In this document: positions 42,912 through 51,500 of the stretch, piece by piece
Layout: every line of letters starts with the position of its first letter
Numbering within the stretch: the first letter of the stretch is position 1
DNA from: Candidatus Nanohaloarchaea archaeon
Lineage (GTDB): Archaea > Nanohalarchaeota > Nanosalinia > Nanosalinales > Nanosalinaceae
DNA length: 64,000 bases
Assembly: GCA_014297435.1 (NCBI GenBank)
Contig: JACOQA010000002.1
Span: 62,001-126,000, forward strand
Direction of reading: 5' to 3'
Program-made: the position numbers and the translations under genes
Notes under the pieces: model-generated
Databases searched by the model: none
The model's input: only the letters and a program-made list of their open reading frames with translations
Told to the model about the DNA's origin: nothing

Positions 42912-44057
42912 TTAAAAGTCGGCAGGGAATACTGTCCAGCGAACCACAACGTAGACAACAAACATCAGTATGAGCAATGCTGAACCCCATAAAGTAAGCG
43001 TTCTGTCCTCCATGGCTTCAAACCTTTCAGCCAAGCCTGTCATGCCCGCTGCCTTGGCGGGTCTAGATAGCACATTACCAATCCTGTTCTTGTTCAGTAA
43101 GTATACAAGCAGGACTGCAGCAGTAATAGTTTCCATAGGGAGATCCCACAATACCAGAGGTCTAGGAACCGCATACGTCGAAATATAGGCTCCGGCTCCA
43201 ATAGCCAATAATGGGTTGAGTATATTCGAGCCGATAAGTGTTCCGAGCGAAATACCTTCAGCTCCCTGTCTAAGCCCCTGTATGGCAGTAGTCATCTCAG
43301 GTAAGGCCGATACCACTCCTCCGATTATAACTCCTATCATAGATCCGCTTAGCCCTGTTGCAGCTATACCTATCTCTACCACTCGGAGGAAGATATCTGC
43401 TGAACCAATAACAACCCCCATCAAAAGGAAGCCTATGATCAAGTCGAGGTATGGCTTCTGGCTAGGTTCTCCATCGCCCTGTCTCTCAAGTTTCTCCGTT
43501 CTTTTGGTGTATTGATAGTACATATAGCCTGCGAAAAAGCTCAGGAGTATTCCTCCATCTATACGCGAAAGTGTGCCATCCCACGCCAGTATAAGTGTTA
43601 GAAGTGTGGTTCCCATCATCGGGGCGTAATCTCTTAGCAGGAACTTTTTCGAGAATCTGAATTCCTTGTTGCCTTTCATCCATGCCGCTGTCAGTATAAC
43701 TAGACCTAAAACAAGCGTCTGCTGTATAACATCCGAACCAATATTGTTTCCAAGTACATAAGATGATATGTCGCAGTAAGTGTTGGCTGCAGAAGTACAG
43801 TTAATCGAGGTGATTCCTGATTCAAGCCAACCAAACTCTGTTACAATCCTGAGAGAGCCTACCACATGCTGTACAAGCTCAGGTAGACTGGTTCCAAGAG
43901 AAACGATTGAAACTGCAATCACTGACTCCGAAACCCCAAAAGCTTTCGCAACACCCTGCATTTTTTCAACTACTTTATCGGCGCCGAATACTAGAAATAT
44001 GATCGATAGGAATCCGATCACGGCGTTTGCTGCGAATCCGGTAAAACCTAAAACCAT
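42912..44057 (-). CDS. Sodium/calcium exchanger (CaCA family)
   Basis: This 381-residue membrane antiporter has about ten helices and the two alpha repeats typical of YrbG-type exchangers: SLGTSLPELVQHV with NNIGSDVIQQ in the first half and VVSALPEMTTAIQG with IGSNILNP in the second. The conserved Glu of each SLPE/ALPE motif coordinates Ca2+. In a halophile it would use the sodium gradient to export Ca2+. A cytoplasmic loop lies between the halves (residues about 180-205). Confidence 0.92.
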   Translation of the reverse strand: MVLGFTGFAANAVIGFLSIIFLVFGADKVVEKMQGVAKAFGVSESVIAVSIVSLGTSLPELVQHVVGSLRIVTEFGWLESGITSINCTSAANTYCDISSYVLGNNIGSDVIQQTLVLGLVILTAAWMKGNKEFRFSKKFLLRDYAPMMGTTLLTLILAWDGTLSRIDGGILLSFFAGYMYYQYTKRTEKLERQGDGEPSQKPYLDLIIGFLLMGVVIGSADIFLRVVEIGIAATGLSGSMIGVIIGGVVSALPEMTTAIQGLRQGAEGISLGTLIGSNILNPLLAIGAGAYISTYAVPRPLVLWDLPMETITAAVLLVYLLNKNRIGNVLSRPAKAAGMTGLAERFEAMEDRTLTLWGSALLILMFVVYVVVRWTVFPADF

Positions 44058-44089
44058 GTAGTAGAGTGTAACCTGATGGTTTAAATCCT

Positions 44090-46534
44090 TCAGCCGAACC
44101 TGCCGAGACCGCTCTGCTTCCCATCACCCTTCAACTGATCTTCCGTATAGCCAAATACCTTCAGAACCCTCATAGCCACAGGTATGAGCTGGTTATCAAC
44201 ATAGTATCCTGAATCATAGCTATCCGCATACTTTGGTAGTTCGGCTCTAGAGGAGATGTTTCCTCCTCCACGCGTTATAACATAACTTATTGTCTCTCCC
44301 GGAGATATCTCCTCGCCGCGCTTCATGGCTTTTTTCGCAGCTTCAACATGAGGAGCTGTTGAATCGTAGTTCTCAGGCTTTTTAGTTAAATTTGTGTAGA
44401 TCCTGAGCTCTTCAACATCTATCTCGCCGCCCTGAAGCTTCTTAACCGTCTTTTTCACAATTTCAGCGGCTTCATCAACTTTGTTTTCAAGCACCATCCG
44501 CAGTACTTCTTTCTGCGTTTTCTTAGCTATAGGGCTCCAATCCCTCCTGACCTGTTCAAAACCAGTAATCTTCATCTGACCTTTTTCTGACAAGAGAGCG
44601 TACTTCTTCTTTGCTCCTTCACCCGAATCAGTAGATGTGAAAAATCCTCTTTCGAAGAAACCCTCAAACTCGAGCTGCATAAACTTCGGAAGGCTTTTAT
44701 TTACGTCATCAAGAAAACTATCCATCCTCTGTTTAATTTCCCTCCCTCTAAGGAATACAGAATCAGTATCGCCATATACAACTTCGAAGCCTTCCTCCTC
44801 CGCTAATTCAATAGTTTCCTGAATATGTTTTCTGCCTAAATACGTTGTTGCTTCCGCAGCCTCCCTGGAATACCATCTTGCTCCGTTATATCCAAGATAG
44901 CCGTAGAAGGAGTTTGCAAGTATTTTTTCTGCTTGTTGGCGGTTATCTAATTCCTGGAGCTTTCTTTCATCCTCTGTTTCCTTTATTTGTTCTTTAATTT
45001 TTGATCTGTCCTTGACAAGCCCCTCTACCAGCTCGGGGAAGAAACCTTGTTCATCCTGACAGAATTCATATTCGAACTCATCAAGCTCGAGCACATCTTC
45101 ACACTCTTCAACGTTTAAAGTGTCCGGAGAAATATTGTGCGCTACCATCACTGTAGGGTACAGCGATTTAAAGTCAAAGAGTGCTATATCCTCGTAAAGA
45201 CCTGCGTCAGGAGTGTAGACGAATCCGCCGGAGTAAGCACCTTGCCTTCTTCTTTTCGACCGGGCTTCCTGTGAAGGACGGTTCTTCGCAAGCATATCTC
45301 TTTCATGGGCTTCTCTCAGAAGATAATTCTCGGTGAGCTGCCCATAAGTCAGTCTGCATGCATCGAACGGGATCAAACCTACAATTCTTGAAAGCTCGAG
45401 TATCTGAGGTACAAGCTCCTCTGCCAGCCTGAGAGCTAATTCAGAATCTTTTAGGGCGTAATCCGCGAACTCCTCCAGATCCTTTTTTTCTTTCCAAGAC
45501 AGTTTCATCTCATCCCATGTCAGATCTTCTTTGTTCTCCCCGAGCAGTTCCTCAGCTACAGAGTCCAGATCCAAGGTTTCCGATTCAAGACCTTGGGACA
45601 TTATATGTTCGACAAACGGGTAGAGATCGAGGTGCATTCGTCCTTTTAACCTTGCGCCTTTAAAGCGACCTCTCCTGTTGAACTTCATGCGTTCACCGTC
45701 TCTTCCAAGTGAAAGCTCGACATTATGCTTGTTTGAACGTTCACGCATGACGTCAAAGTCGAATTCGTCAGTATTGTAGCCTGTTAGAACATCAATATCT
45801 TTTTGCCTTATAATTTCTACAAAACGTTCGATCAATTCTTTTTCATCTTCGACAACCTCTACAAATTCCCGGTCAATTTCCTCAGTTGTCAGAAGTTTGC
45901 TGAAGCCCTCTCCGTAGATTGAAGCCATTATTATCTCGTCTTCGTAGACTTCGAGATCGAAGGCTACTGTTTTCCAGTTGAAACCGTCGGGTTCCCCGGT
46001 TTCGGATGGAGAATCTTTCTCAATTTGTTTTTCCGGCGTTTCAACGATTTTATCGAGTTCAAGAACTTTTTCAAATTCTTCACTCTCTATCCCATCTCCT
46101 TCAACTTTTACGACTTTGCCCGGTCTGATACCTTTGTCAATAAGGTAGCGCCTGTAGAAAGGTATATCGAACTCTCGGCATTCCTTTACCTGCTCCATAT
46201 CCCACAGCTTGTTCTTCAGCTTCGGTATGTTCGCAGGAATAGTTGAGTAAACTTTCAGAACCTGCTTTTCCTCGTTAAGATCAAGCATCTTCTTTCTTTC
46301 AACATTCTCCGTTTTTAGTGGGTCTCCCTCTTCCTCAAAATCTTTCTCGACTATCTCTTCTTTTAGTTCTTCGAGATCTACATCTGCTTCCGGCACAGCA
46401 TAAAGATAAGGAAGAAAATCACGATCGTGGATCAAAACGTTTTCTCCTTCTGGCGTTTTACCGAAGCACCTTATAGTGACCTCTCGGTCCTCGACTATGT
46501 AGTCGACATCTGCTATCCGGATTTCGATTTCCAT
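44090..46534 (-). CDS. polB: DNA polymerase family B
   Basis: This 814-residue replicative-type polymerase has 3'-5' exonuclease motifs (VAFDLEVYEDE, LTGYNTDEFDFD, YALKDSELAL) followed by polymerase motifs A (DFKSLYPTVMVAHNISPDTL), B (KILANSFYGYLGY) and C (YGDTDSVFL). The chain is of ordinary length with no intein inserted at these sites, which are common intein targets in archaea. ATG 46534 starts MEIEIRIADVDYI. Confidence 0.95.
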   Translation of the reverse strand: MEIEIRIADVDYIVEDREVTIRCFGKTPEGENVLIHDRDFLPYLYAVPEADVDLEELKEEIVEKDFEEEGDPLKTENVERKKMLDLNEEKQVLKVYSTIPANIPKLKNKLWDMEQVKECREFDIPFYRRYLIDKGIRPGKVVKVEGDGIESEEFEKVLELDKIVETPEKQIEKDSPSETGEPDGFNWKTVAFDLEVYEDEIIMASIYGEGFSKLLTTEEIDREFVEVVEDEKELIERFVEIIRQKDIDVLTGYNTDEFDFDVMRERSNKHNVELSLGRDGERMKFNRRGRFKGARLKGRMHLDLYPFVEHIMSQGLESETLDLDSVAEELLGENKEDLTWDEMKLSWKEKKDLEEFADYALKDSELALRLAEELVPQILELSRIVGLIPFDACRLTYGQLTENYLLREAHERDMLAKNRPSQEARSKRRRQGAYSGGFVYTPDAGLYEDIALFDFKSLYPTVMVAHNISPDTLNVEECEDVLELDEFEYEFCQDEQGFFPELVEGLVKDRSKIKEQIKETEDERKLQELDNRQQAEKILANSFYGYLGYNGARWYSREAAEATTYLGRKHIQETIELAEEEGFEVVYGDTDSVFLRGREIKQRMDSFLDDVNKSLPKFMQLEFEGFFERGFFTSTDSGEGAKKKYALLSEKGQMKITGFEQVRRDWSPIAKKTQKEVLRMVLENKVDEAAEIVKKTVKKLQGGEIDVEELRIYTNLTKKPENYDSTAPHVEAAKKAMKRGEEISPGETISYVITRGGGNISSRAELPKYADSYDSGYYVDNQLIPVAMRVLKVFGYTEDQLKGDGKQSGLGRFG

Positions 46535-46717
46535 GCCTTACTAAGGAAGACGGAAAGTTAAGAAACAGGTTGGAAAGAATTTTTCCATTTTTATTCAGGC
46601 TGAAAAGCTCTAGAATCTGTCAAGAATCTGCCCTGAAACATCAGCACAATTAGCGAGTAATGTGGAAAATTCAGGTTTCAAAGATAATAAGTCTCTCTTT
46701 ACCAAGGACTAGAATAT

Positions 46718-47545
46718 ATGAGTTCAGAACGTGTTGAGGAATTCTATGAACAAAATCCCTTTCCGTACTTCGATCCTGAAGATATCGACTCTAGGGATGA
46801 TTTGTACAGAATGATAGGAGAGTTTGAGAAAGCTCTGGACAGAGCGATACCGCAAGATAGTAAAATTCTTGTTGCGGGCTGTGGAACCGGCATTCTGGCA
46901 AACTTTCTGGCTATCAGCGGCAGGGACGTGTTTGCTATAGACCTCAGCCAAGAATCAATTGACACTGCTCGATCAGTGAAGAAAAATCTGGAGATTGAAG
47001 AAGTAGAGTTTAAACAGAAAAACATAACTGATCTTGATACTTCCCAGAGTTATGATTTAGTAATATCTCTTGGCGTATTGCATCACCTTTCAAAGCCACA
47101 AGAAGGCTTCAGAGTTATATCAGAATGTCTAAAAGACGGATACATTGTCCTAGGTCTATACAACAAATATGGAAGGATCAGAACCAAGGCAAGAAAAGTA
47201 TTATTCAGACTCACAGGAAACCGTTTCAAAAGGATGGACCCCTATCTCAGAAAACAGAGTCTGGATGCTAAGCGGTCTGAAATTTTCTTTAACGACCAGT
47301 ATAGACACCCCAATGAATTTTCTTTCTCGATAGGAGATATCATATCCTGGTTTGAAGAACAACAAATAGACTTCAGGAGATGCATACCCTCTCAGAAACG
47401 CTTTAAAGGTCAGAAACAGGATTTAAACCTGTTTAAAACAACTAGAAAACCATCTTTACTCGCAAAGATAAAATTACAGACAAGATGGTTTTTAAATGAA
47501 GCTGAAGGCAACGGATACTTCATCATGATCGGGCAAAAAGAGTAG
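46718..47545 (+). CDS. Class I SAM-dependent methyltransferase
   Basis: This 275-residue protein has a Rossmann methyltransferase core: motif I VAGCGTGILANF, acidic motif II end DVFAIDLS, and motif IV LVISLGVLHHLS. The N-terminal FYEQNPFPYFDPED resembles a substrate-side segment in methyltransferases of unknown target. The C-terminal third is basic (RFKRMDPYLRKQSLDAKRSE). Basic composition and high Ile/Lys use differ from its neighbours and may mark transfer. The target is unknown. The gap 46535-46717 has a TATA-like gataataag and nothing else evident. Confidence 0.82.
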   Translation: MSSERVEEFYEQNPFPYFDPEDIDSRDDLYRMIGEFEKALDRAIPQDSKILVAGCGTGILANFLAISGRDVFAIDLSQESIDTARSVKKNLEIEEVEFKQKNITDLDTSQSYDLVISLGVLHHLSKPQEGFRVISECLKDGYIVLGLYNKYGRIRTKARKVLFRLTGNRFKRMDPYLRKQSLDAKRSEIFFNDQYRHPNEFSFSIGDIISWFEEQQIDFRRCIPSQKRFKGQKQDLNLFKTTRKPSLLAKIKLQTRWFLNEAEGNGYFIMIGQKE

Positions 47546-47617
47546 AAATTGTTGAAGAGGTGAAAGGAAAAATCATACCCCCAGCAAATTAAATCCTCTC
47601 AATCTAATCAATTAGTC

Positions 47618-48307
47618 ATGAAACTTCTGTTAGTTACTGATATACACGGCGAAGTCAACAAGCTTGAGAGAATAGTTGAAAAAGAACAGTTCGACGCTAT
47701 TCTATGCGGCGGGGACCTTGCTGAAGCCCCTATGGGCGAAGAAGGAGAAAAAGTTAGAGACTCTAACTTAGAGAAATACTCTTCGAAGCTAAATCAGGTA
47801 CTAGATGTATTCGAGAAGAAAGGAGTGATGGCGAAATCAGTTCCAGGAAACATGGACCCCGAGGAGGAATGTGTGAGGCAACTGATCGAAAGAAGGATGA
47901 ATATCCACAAGAAGATTGCTGCTTTCGAGGAGTTCGAGGTTGTAGGTTTCGGAGGCGGTCAAACACCTTTCGACACACCTTTCGAACCTTCAGGCGAGGA
48001 GATAAAGACAGCTATCGAGACCTTGCATGGTCGCATGAAGTCGGATAGGAAAGCAGCAGTTATACACATGCCTCCTGCCCGGACAAATCTTGATCAGGTT
48101 GACGGCGACCATGTAGGAAGCGAAGAGGTCAGAGAGCTGATCGAGGAGAAGGACTTCGAACTAGTTTTAACCGGTCATATACACGAGTCTTGGGGCGAAC
48201 ACGAGCTTTCAGGGACTCACGTCGTAAACCCCGGTCCTGTTATGGAAGGTCGGTATGGTATCGCGGAGTTCGGAGAAGAACTTGAAGTCGAGCTTAAACA
48301 GCTCTAA
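47618..48307 (+). CDS. Calcineurin-like metallophosphoesterase
   Basis: This 229-residue enzyme has the dimetal motifs in order: TDIHGEVNK (DxH), CGGDLAE (GDx), PGNMDPEE (GNxD), IHMPPARTN and LTGHIHESWG (GHxH). The fold resembles YfcE/Mre11-like phosphoesterases, but no partner such as Rad50 is adjacent and the C-terminus is short. It may hydrolyse phosphodiesters or cyclic nucleotides; the substrate is not evident. Confidence 0.88.
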   Translation: MKLLLVTDIHGEVNKLERIVEKEQFDAILCGGDLAEAPMGEEGEKVRDSNLEKYSSKLNQVLDVFEKKGVMAKSVPGNMDPEEECVRQLIERRMNIHKKIAAFEEFEVVGFGGGQTPFDTPFEPSGEEIKTAIETLHGRMKSDRKAAVIHMPPARTNLDQVDGDHVGSEEVRELIEEKDFELVLTGHIHESWGEHELSGTHVVNPGPVMEGRYGIAEFGEELEVELKQL

Positions 48308-48326
48308 ACTTATTTTTCTTGCTTAC

Positions 48327-48430
48327 TCCGGTTCTGGTGTCAGACCCGGATTCTCGAATACCATAAAGTACTGTGGAGAAGCCCACAGGTTTTTGATGTT
48401 TCGAGACCGGGCTGAATTTAGAAAGCCCCG
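48327..48430 (+). ncRNA. Structured RNA candidate upstream of histone
   Basis: Three hairpins follow one another between the phosphoesterase and histone genes: TCCGG-T-TCTG-gtgt-CAGA-C-CCGGA (48327-48350); a bipartite one with outer stem CTCGAA/TTCGAG (48353-48405) and inner stem CTGTGG/CCACAG separated by 10-12 base loops on each side; and GGGCT/AGCCC (48409-48428). An AT-rich acttattttt lies just upstream. The bipartite hairpin with an internal pocket recalls H/ACA guide RNAs, but no clear ACA box or K-turn was recognised. Strand is assumed. Confidence 0.35.
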
Positions 48431-48547
48431 TGTAGAAATCGGAGATTAGGGCTAGCAACTTCCTAAACCACGATTATATTTATAAGGCGTCGTAGAGTAT
48501 TTTTCTAATACAAAGGTTTACGTACTAGATACGGAGGTGAAAAACAC

Positions 48548-48745
48548 ATGGCAGAACTACCACTTGCACCTGTTAAGAGAATCATCAAACAGGCAGGAGC
48601 TCACAGAGTCTCAGAAGACGCAGTAGAAGAACTAAGAGATGAACTAGAAGACTACGCAGAAGACAGAGCTCGTGATGCGAAGGAATTCGCAGGACACGCT
48701 GGCCGAAAGACGGTGCAGGCTGACGACATCAAAGCGTCGCAGTAA
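48548..48745 (+). CDS. Archaeal histone
   Basis: This 65-residue single histone fold protein ([26 protein letters not shown]...[14 protein letters not shown]) forms dimers that wrap DNA. It ends right at the third helix with no tail. It has a strong promoter (TATA tatatttataagg, 48473-48486) and, unlike most genes here, a leader of about 40 bases with a strong SD (GGAGGTG), suggesting high expression. Confidence 0.95.
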   Translation: MAELPLAPVKRIIKQAGAHRVSEDAVEELRDELEDYAEDRARDAKEFAGHAGRKTVQADDIKASQ

Positions 48746-48781
48746 ATCAACTTTTAACTCTACTTTTTCTTTCTTTATTCT

Positions 48782-49546
48782 ATGAGGCTGGAGAACAGCT
48801 TTATCCAGATACCGAGGATAGGCGAGAAAACAGAACAGAAACTTTGGAAGAAAGGAATAACCCACTGGGATCACGTAGAAGATACTTCAAACATTTCTGA
48901 TGCGAAAAAAGACCGTATAACCTCTTTCGTACAGAAAGCAAGGCAGAACCTAGAGGTAAACAACAGCTACTTTTTCGGAGAAAAGATGCCCAGTAAAGAA
49001 TCTTGGAGGATTTACAGGAACTTTCAGGAAAACGCCTGTTTCTTTGACATAGAAACCACGGGACTAGATAAGCAGAAGAACAAAGTTACCACCGTAGGAA
49101 CTCACAGAGCTGGAGAGTCAAAAGTTCTTGTTAGGGGTCAGGACCTGACTCGTGAAAGACTGAAAGAGGAGATCCAGAAATCCTCAGTTCTGGTTTCTTT
49201 CAACGGGAAGATGTTCGATGTTCCGTTTCTGGAGCAAAGTTTTGACATGAATATAGATAAGCCTCATATAGATCTGCGCTACCCCTGCAAACGCCTGGGA
49301 ATGTCAGGCGGATTGAAAAGCATAGAGAAACAGCTAGGCATAGACAGGGAGCTTGAAGATGTCGATGGTAGAGAGGCTGTAAGGCTGTGGAAGCGTTATG
49401 AGAAAGGTGATGAAGAGGCTTTGCAGAAGCTCGTGAAATATAACCGTTATGACGCAGTCAATCTCGAGCAATTGCTTGAAATGGTTCATGAGCGCCTAAC
49501 GAAGGAGTTCTTCAGGCCGTACGTAAATTCGGCAGAAGACTTATAA
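48782..49546 (+). CDS. RNase H-like exonuclease with N-terminal HhH (YprB type)
   Basis: This 254-residue protein begins with a helix-hairpin-helix-like segment (FIQIPRIGEKTEQKLWKKGI) and continues as a DEDDy 3'-5' exonuclease: Exo I FDIETTGLD, Exo II VSFNGKMFDVPFLE, Exo III KYNRYDAVNLEQL. This matches the YprB/RNase_H_2 family found in bacteria and archaea. It probably trims DNA or RNA ends. The 3' end of the gene overlaps the TATA box of the RNA candidate that follows. Confidence 0.85.
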   Translation: MRLENSFIQIPRIGEKTEQKLWKKGITHWDHVEDTSNISDAKKDRITSFVQKARQNLEVNNSYFFGEKMPSKESWRIYRNFQENACFFDIETTGLDKQKNKVTTVGTHRAGESKVLVRGQDLTRERLKEEIQKSSVLVSFNGKMFDVPFLEQSFDMNIDKPHIDLRYPCKRLGMSGGLKSIEKQLGIDRELEDVDGREAVRLWKRYEKGDEEALQKLVKYNRYDAVNLEQLLEMVHERLTKEFFRPYVNSAEDL

Positions 49547-49569
49547 AACTCGTATCACAACACTTTGAT

Positions 49570-50100
49570 AGAAAAACTATGAATACGGCCCTGAATACCA
49601 ACTGGACCATGCATGTGGGACCGGTTAGCTATAACTCTATCAGGGCCAAGGCCTTCTCTACTATTAAATATTTCCTGGCAGAGTAGAGCGGGATGACGCC
49701 TTGGCCTCGATGATGAGGTCAGTCACGCCGACCGCGAACACCAAAAAACTCTGAGGAAATGTCCTGTCACTTCCTACACCTGTGGACTTTCCTTGAAGGA
49801 CGTGTTCTGCCTAGCAAGGGTGGAGCACGTCCCCGGAACATTTACAGCCCATCCGACAACACATGATCAACACACAAGGTGCCTACAATCGACGCAAACG
49901 CAAAGCACTTCGAAACCGAGCTTCAGGCAACACATGAGCACAACAGCCGCGCAGAAACAGAGCTCTCGCAGGAAGCAACGGTTTTGACAGCAACAGCACT
50001 TTAAGCAGGGAGCGCTCCCTAAGCCGGAGCCCATTGTTACCTATAATCGTATTTTTGCCTCTAAACTCCGGCTTACAGGGAAAAAGTTCCCTGTAAAACC
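49570..50100 (+). ncRNA. Large structured RNA candidate
   Basis: A strong TATA box (cttataaaact, 49538-49548) predicts a start near 49570, and no good reading frame follows for about 530 bases. Helices include GGCCCTGA/TCAGGGCC (49587-49647), GGCCAAGGC/GCCTTGGCC (49644-49706, sharing bases with the first), CCTC/GAGG, GGACGTG/CACGTCC (49798-49832), a 14-base palindrome AGGGAGCGCTCCCT (50007-50020) and TAAGCCGGAG/CTCCGGCTTA (50020-50075). CTGAGGAAATGTCC resembles the RNase P RNA CR-I core (GAGGAAAGTCC) with one extra base, but the other conserved blocks do not match well, so identity is open. Confidence 0.55.
50073..50096 (+). terminator. Hairpin at the end of the large RNA candidate
   Basis: TTACAGGGAA-AAAG-TTCCCTGTAA is a perfect 10-base-pair stem with a four-base loop, followed by a pyrimidine-rich run ending in ctctttttac. 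It could end the RNA at 49570 and, from the other side, the converging gene at 50117. Confidence 0.55.
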
Positions 50101-50116
50101 TTCCTCTCTTCTCTTT

Positions 50117-50587
50117 TTACTCCATAGAAGCCGATTCAAACGCTGCCCAACCATTAGCCATCGAATCCAGTATCGAGGTAAAACTTCTAGCCGGCTTTAC
50201 AACCTTTCTCCGACCTTTCTTACCTTCTCTCGGACCTCTATATTCAAGATATTCGTATTTGATAACGCCCAACCTCCTCAGCTTCGGCAGTATGTTGTTT
50301 TTCAGGTTGGACTTGCCTTTCTCGTGACCCCATTCATCGAACGCGTTAAGCTTCTCAGAGTTGATTTCGCCCTCATCCTTCAACTCTCTCAAAAATATCT
50401 TAGCATACTTGTTCCGTTTTGGGCTTTGCTCTTTAGGGAAGAACAGGTCTACAATCTTTTCCCAGTTCCATGCCCTTTCACTCTTCTTGAACTTCTGCTC
50501 GTCCTCCGGAATCGCCATACTATGCTTTGTGACAATTGTGGTAGAGGTCCTAGCCTCTTCATCGACAAACGGATGTTCATCGCCCAT
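50117..50587 (-). CDS. Hypothetical protein, possible winged-helix regulator
   Basis: A 156-residue protein, basic in the C-terminal half. The middle (INSEKLNAFDEWGHEKGKSNLKNNILPKLRRLGVIKYEYL) reads like a winged helix with recognition helix and wing, followed by a Lys/Arg-rich stretch (REGKKGRRKVVKPAR). It could be a DNA-binding regulator. TATA-like gatatacaat lies about 25 bases before ATG 50587. Confidence 0.6.
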   Translation of the reverse strand: MGDEHPFVDEEARTSTTIVTKHSMAIPEDEQKFKKSERAWNWEKIVDLFFPKEQSPKRNKYAKIFLRELKDEGEINSEKLNAFDEWGHEKGKSNLKNNILPKLRRLGVIKYEYLEYRGPREGKKGRRKVVKPARSFTSILDSMANGWAAFESASME

Positions 50588-50664
50588 ACAGAAGTTCTTA
50601 ACAAAGATTGTATATCAAGTTTTCATAGAATATTTTTTCAATAACTGAGAAACAAAATGAGATT

Positions 50665-50799
50665 ATGAAATTCAATCTCTCGAACCTAGGTTTTCTCGGA
50701 GTTCTGGGAGTCCTCGGAACCGTGACAAATCAACCTAGCCTATACTCACTGTTCGCACTCTTCGCATTATACGGTCTGGATAAGGAAATAGAGTTTTAG
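50665..50799 (+). CDS. Small hydrophobic protein, 44 residues
   Basis: This ORF is below the track's cutoff. MKFNLSNLGFLGVLGVLGTV followed by NQPSLYSLFALFALYGLDKEIEF gives one or two short membrane segments and a charged end, like small LGFLG-type membrane proteins. An AT-rich gaatattttttc lies about 33 bases upstream. It overlaps the converging permease gene by four bases. Reality is likely but unproven. Confidence 0.5.
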   Translation: MKFNLSNLGFLGVLGVLGTVTNQPSLYSLFALFALYGLDKEIEF

Positions 50800-51500
50800 A
50801 ACTCTAGCCTTCGATAACCTAGAATAAAACCTGCGGCTGAAAGTATTGACAGCAGCAATAATGCAGTCCAAACTGCTTCAATACCGGCTCCGTCCACCAT
50901 CACCGCTCTCATCGCTTCTACACCGTGAGTCAACGGAATGAACTGTTGAACTAAAACCAGGATTTCAGGCAAGCTATTGGAGGTGTAGAAAACCGGCGCC
51001 AGAAAAGTCATTCCTAGGAGGAAAATAGTCAAGAATTTCTGAACATCGGCATGTTCCGTCACGAAGGATCCGATCAAAAGACCTATTCCGGCATGCGCTA
51101 GAACCGAGAGAACAAGTATAGGAAGAATCTCAATACCAAGATTCAGAGAAGTCGCTAAAGTCCCCACACCTATAACCATGAAGGAAAATACCACGGGAAG
51201 GCTCGCAATCAACACCTTTGCGGATACATATTCGGTCTTCGAAAGCCTCGAGCCTCTGTACATTCTGTAAAGACCTTTTTCCTTGTCCCCCGCAATAGAG
51301 TATGCAATTGCGCTAATCGCGGCATATGAAACTATAAACACGGAGTAGGACGCAACTATCTCAGCAGTCGTACCTTGATTCAATACGAACGCAGTCAAAC
51401 CAAGAACGCCGAAAACCATCAAAACCCCGTATAACATGTTGACAGGGTTTCTGATAGTATCAAGTAGGTATGCTTTCAGCAGTTGTTTAACCTTTCTCAT
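50796..51500 (-). CDS. ABC-2 type transporter permease
   Basis: This 234-residue membrane protein has six helices and the ABC-2 layout: cytosolic N-terminus (VKQLLKAYLLDTIRNPVNML), helix pair, and the conserved C-terminal region (GLLIGSFVTEHADVQKFLTIFLLGMTFLAPVFYTSNSLP). It forms the channel for the ATPase encoded just upstream, with a 14-base overlap. These systems export drugs, lipids or polysaccharide; the substrate is unknown. Confidence 0.9.
   Translation of the reverse strand: MRKVKQLLKAYLLDTIRNPVNMLYGVLMVFGVLGLTAFVLNQGTTAEIVASYSVFIVSYAAISAIAYSIAGDKEKGLYRMYRGSRLSKTEYVSAKVLIASLPVVFSFMVIGVGTLATSLNLGIEILPILVLSVLAHAGIGLLIGSFVTEHADVQKFLTIFLLGMTFLAPVFYTSNSLPEILVLVQQFIPLTHGVEAMRAVMVDGAGIEAVWTALLLLSILSAAGFILGYRRLEF

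Noticed and set aside
49570-50100. Firm call of RNase P RNA.
   Set aside because: Only GAGGAAATGTCC (with an inserted base) resembles CR-I. CGGCTTA near 50069 resembles CR-V but pairs locally with TAAGCCGGAG and lacks the preceding ACAGAA, and CR-II to CR-IV are not clear.
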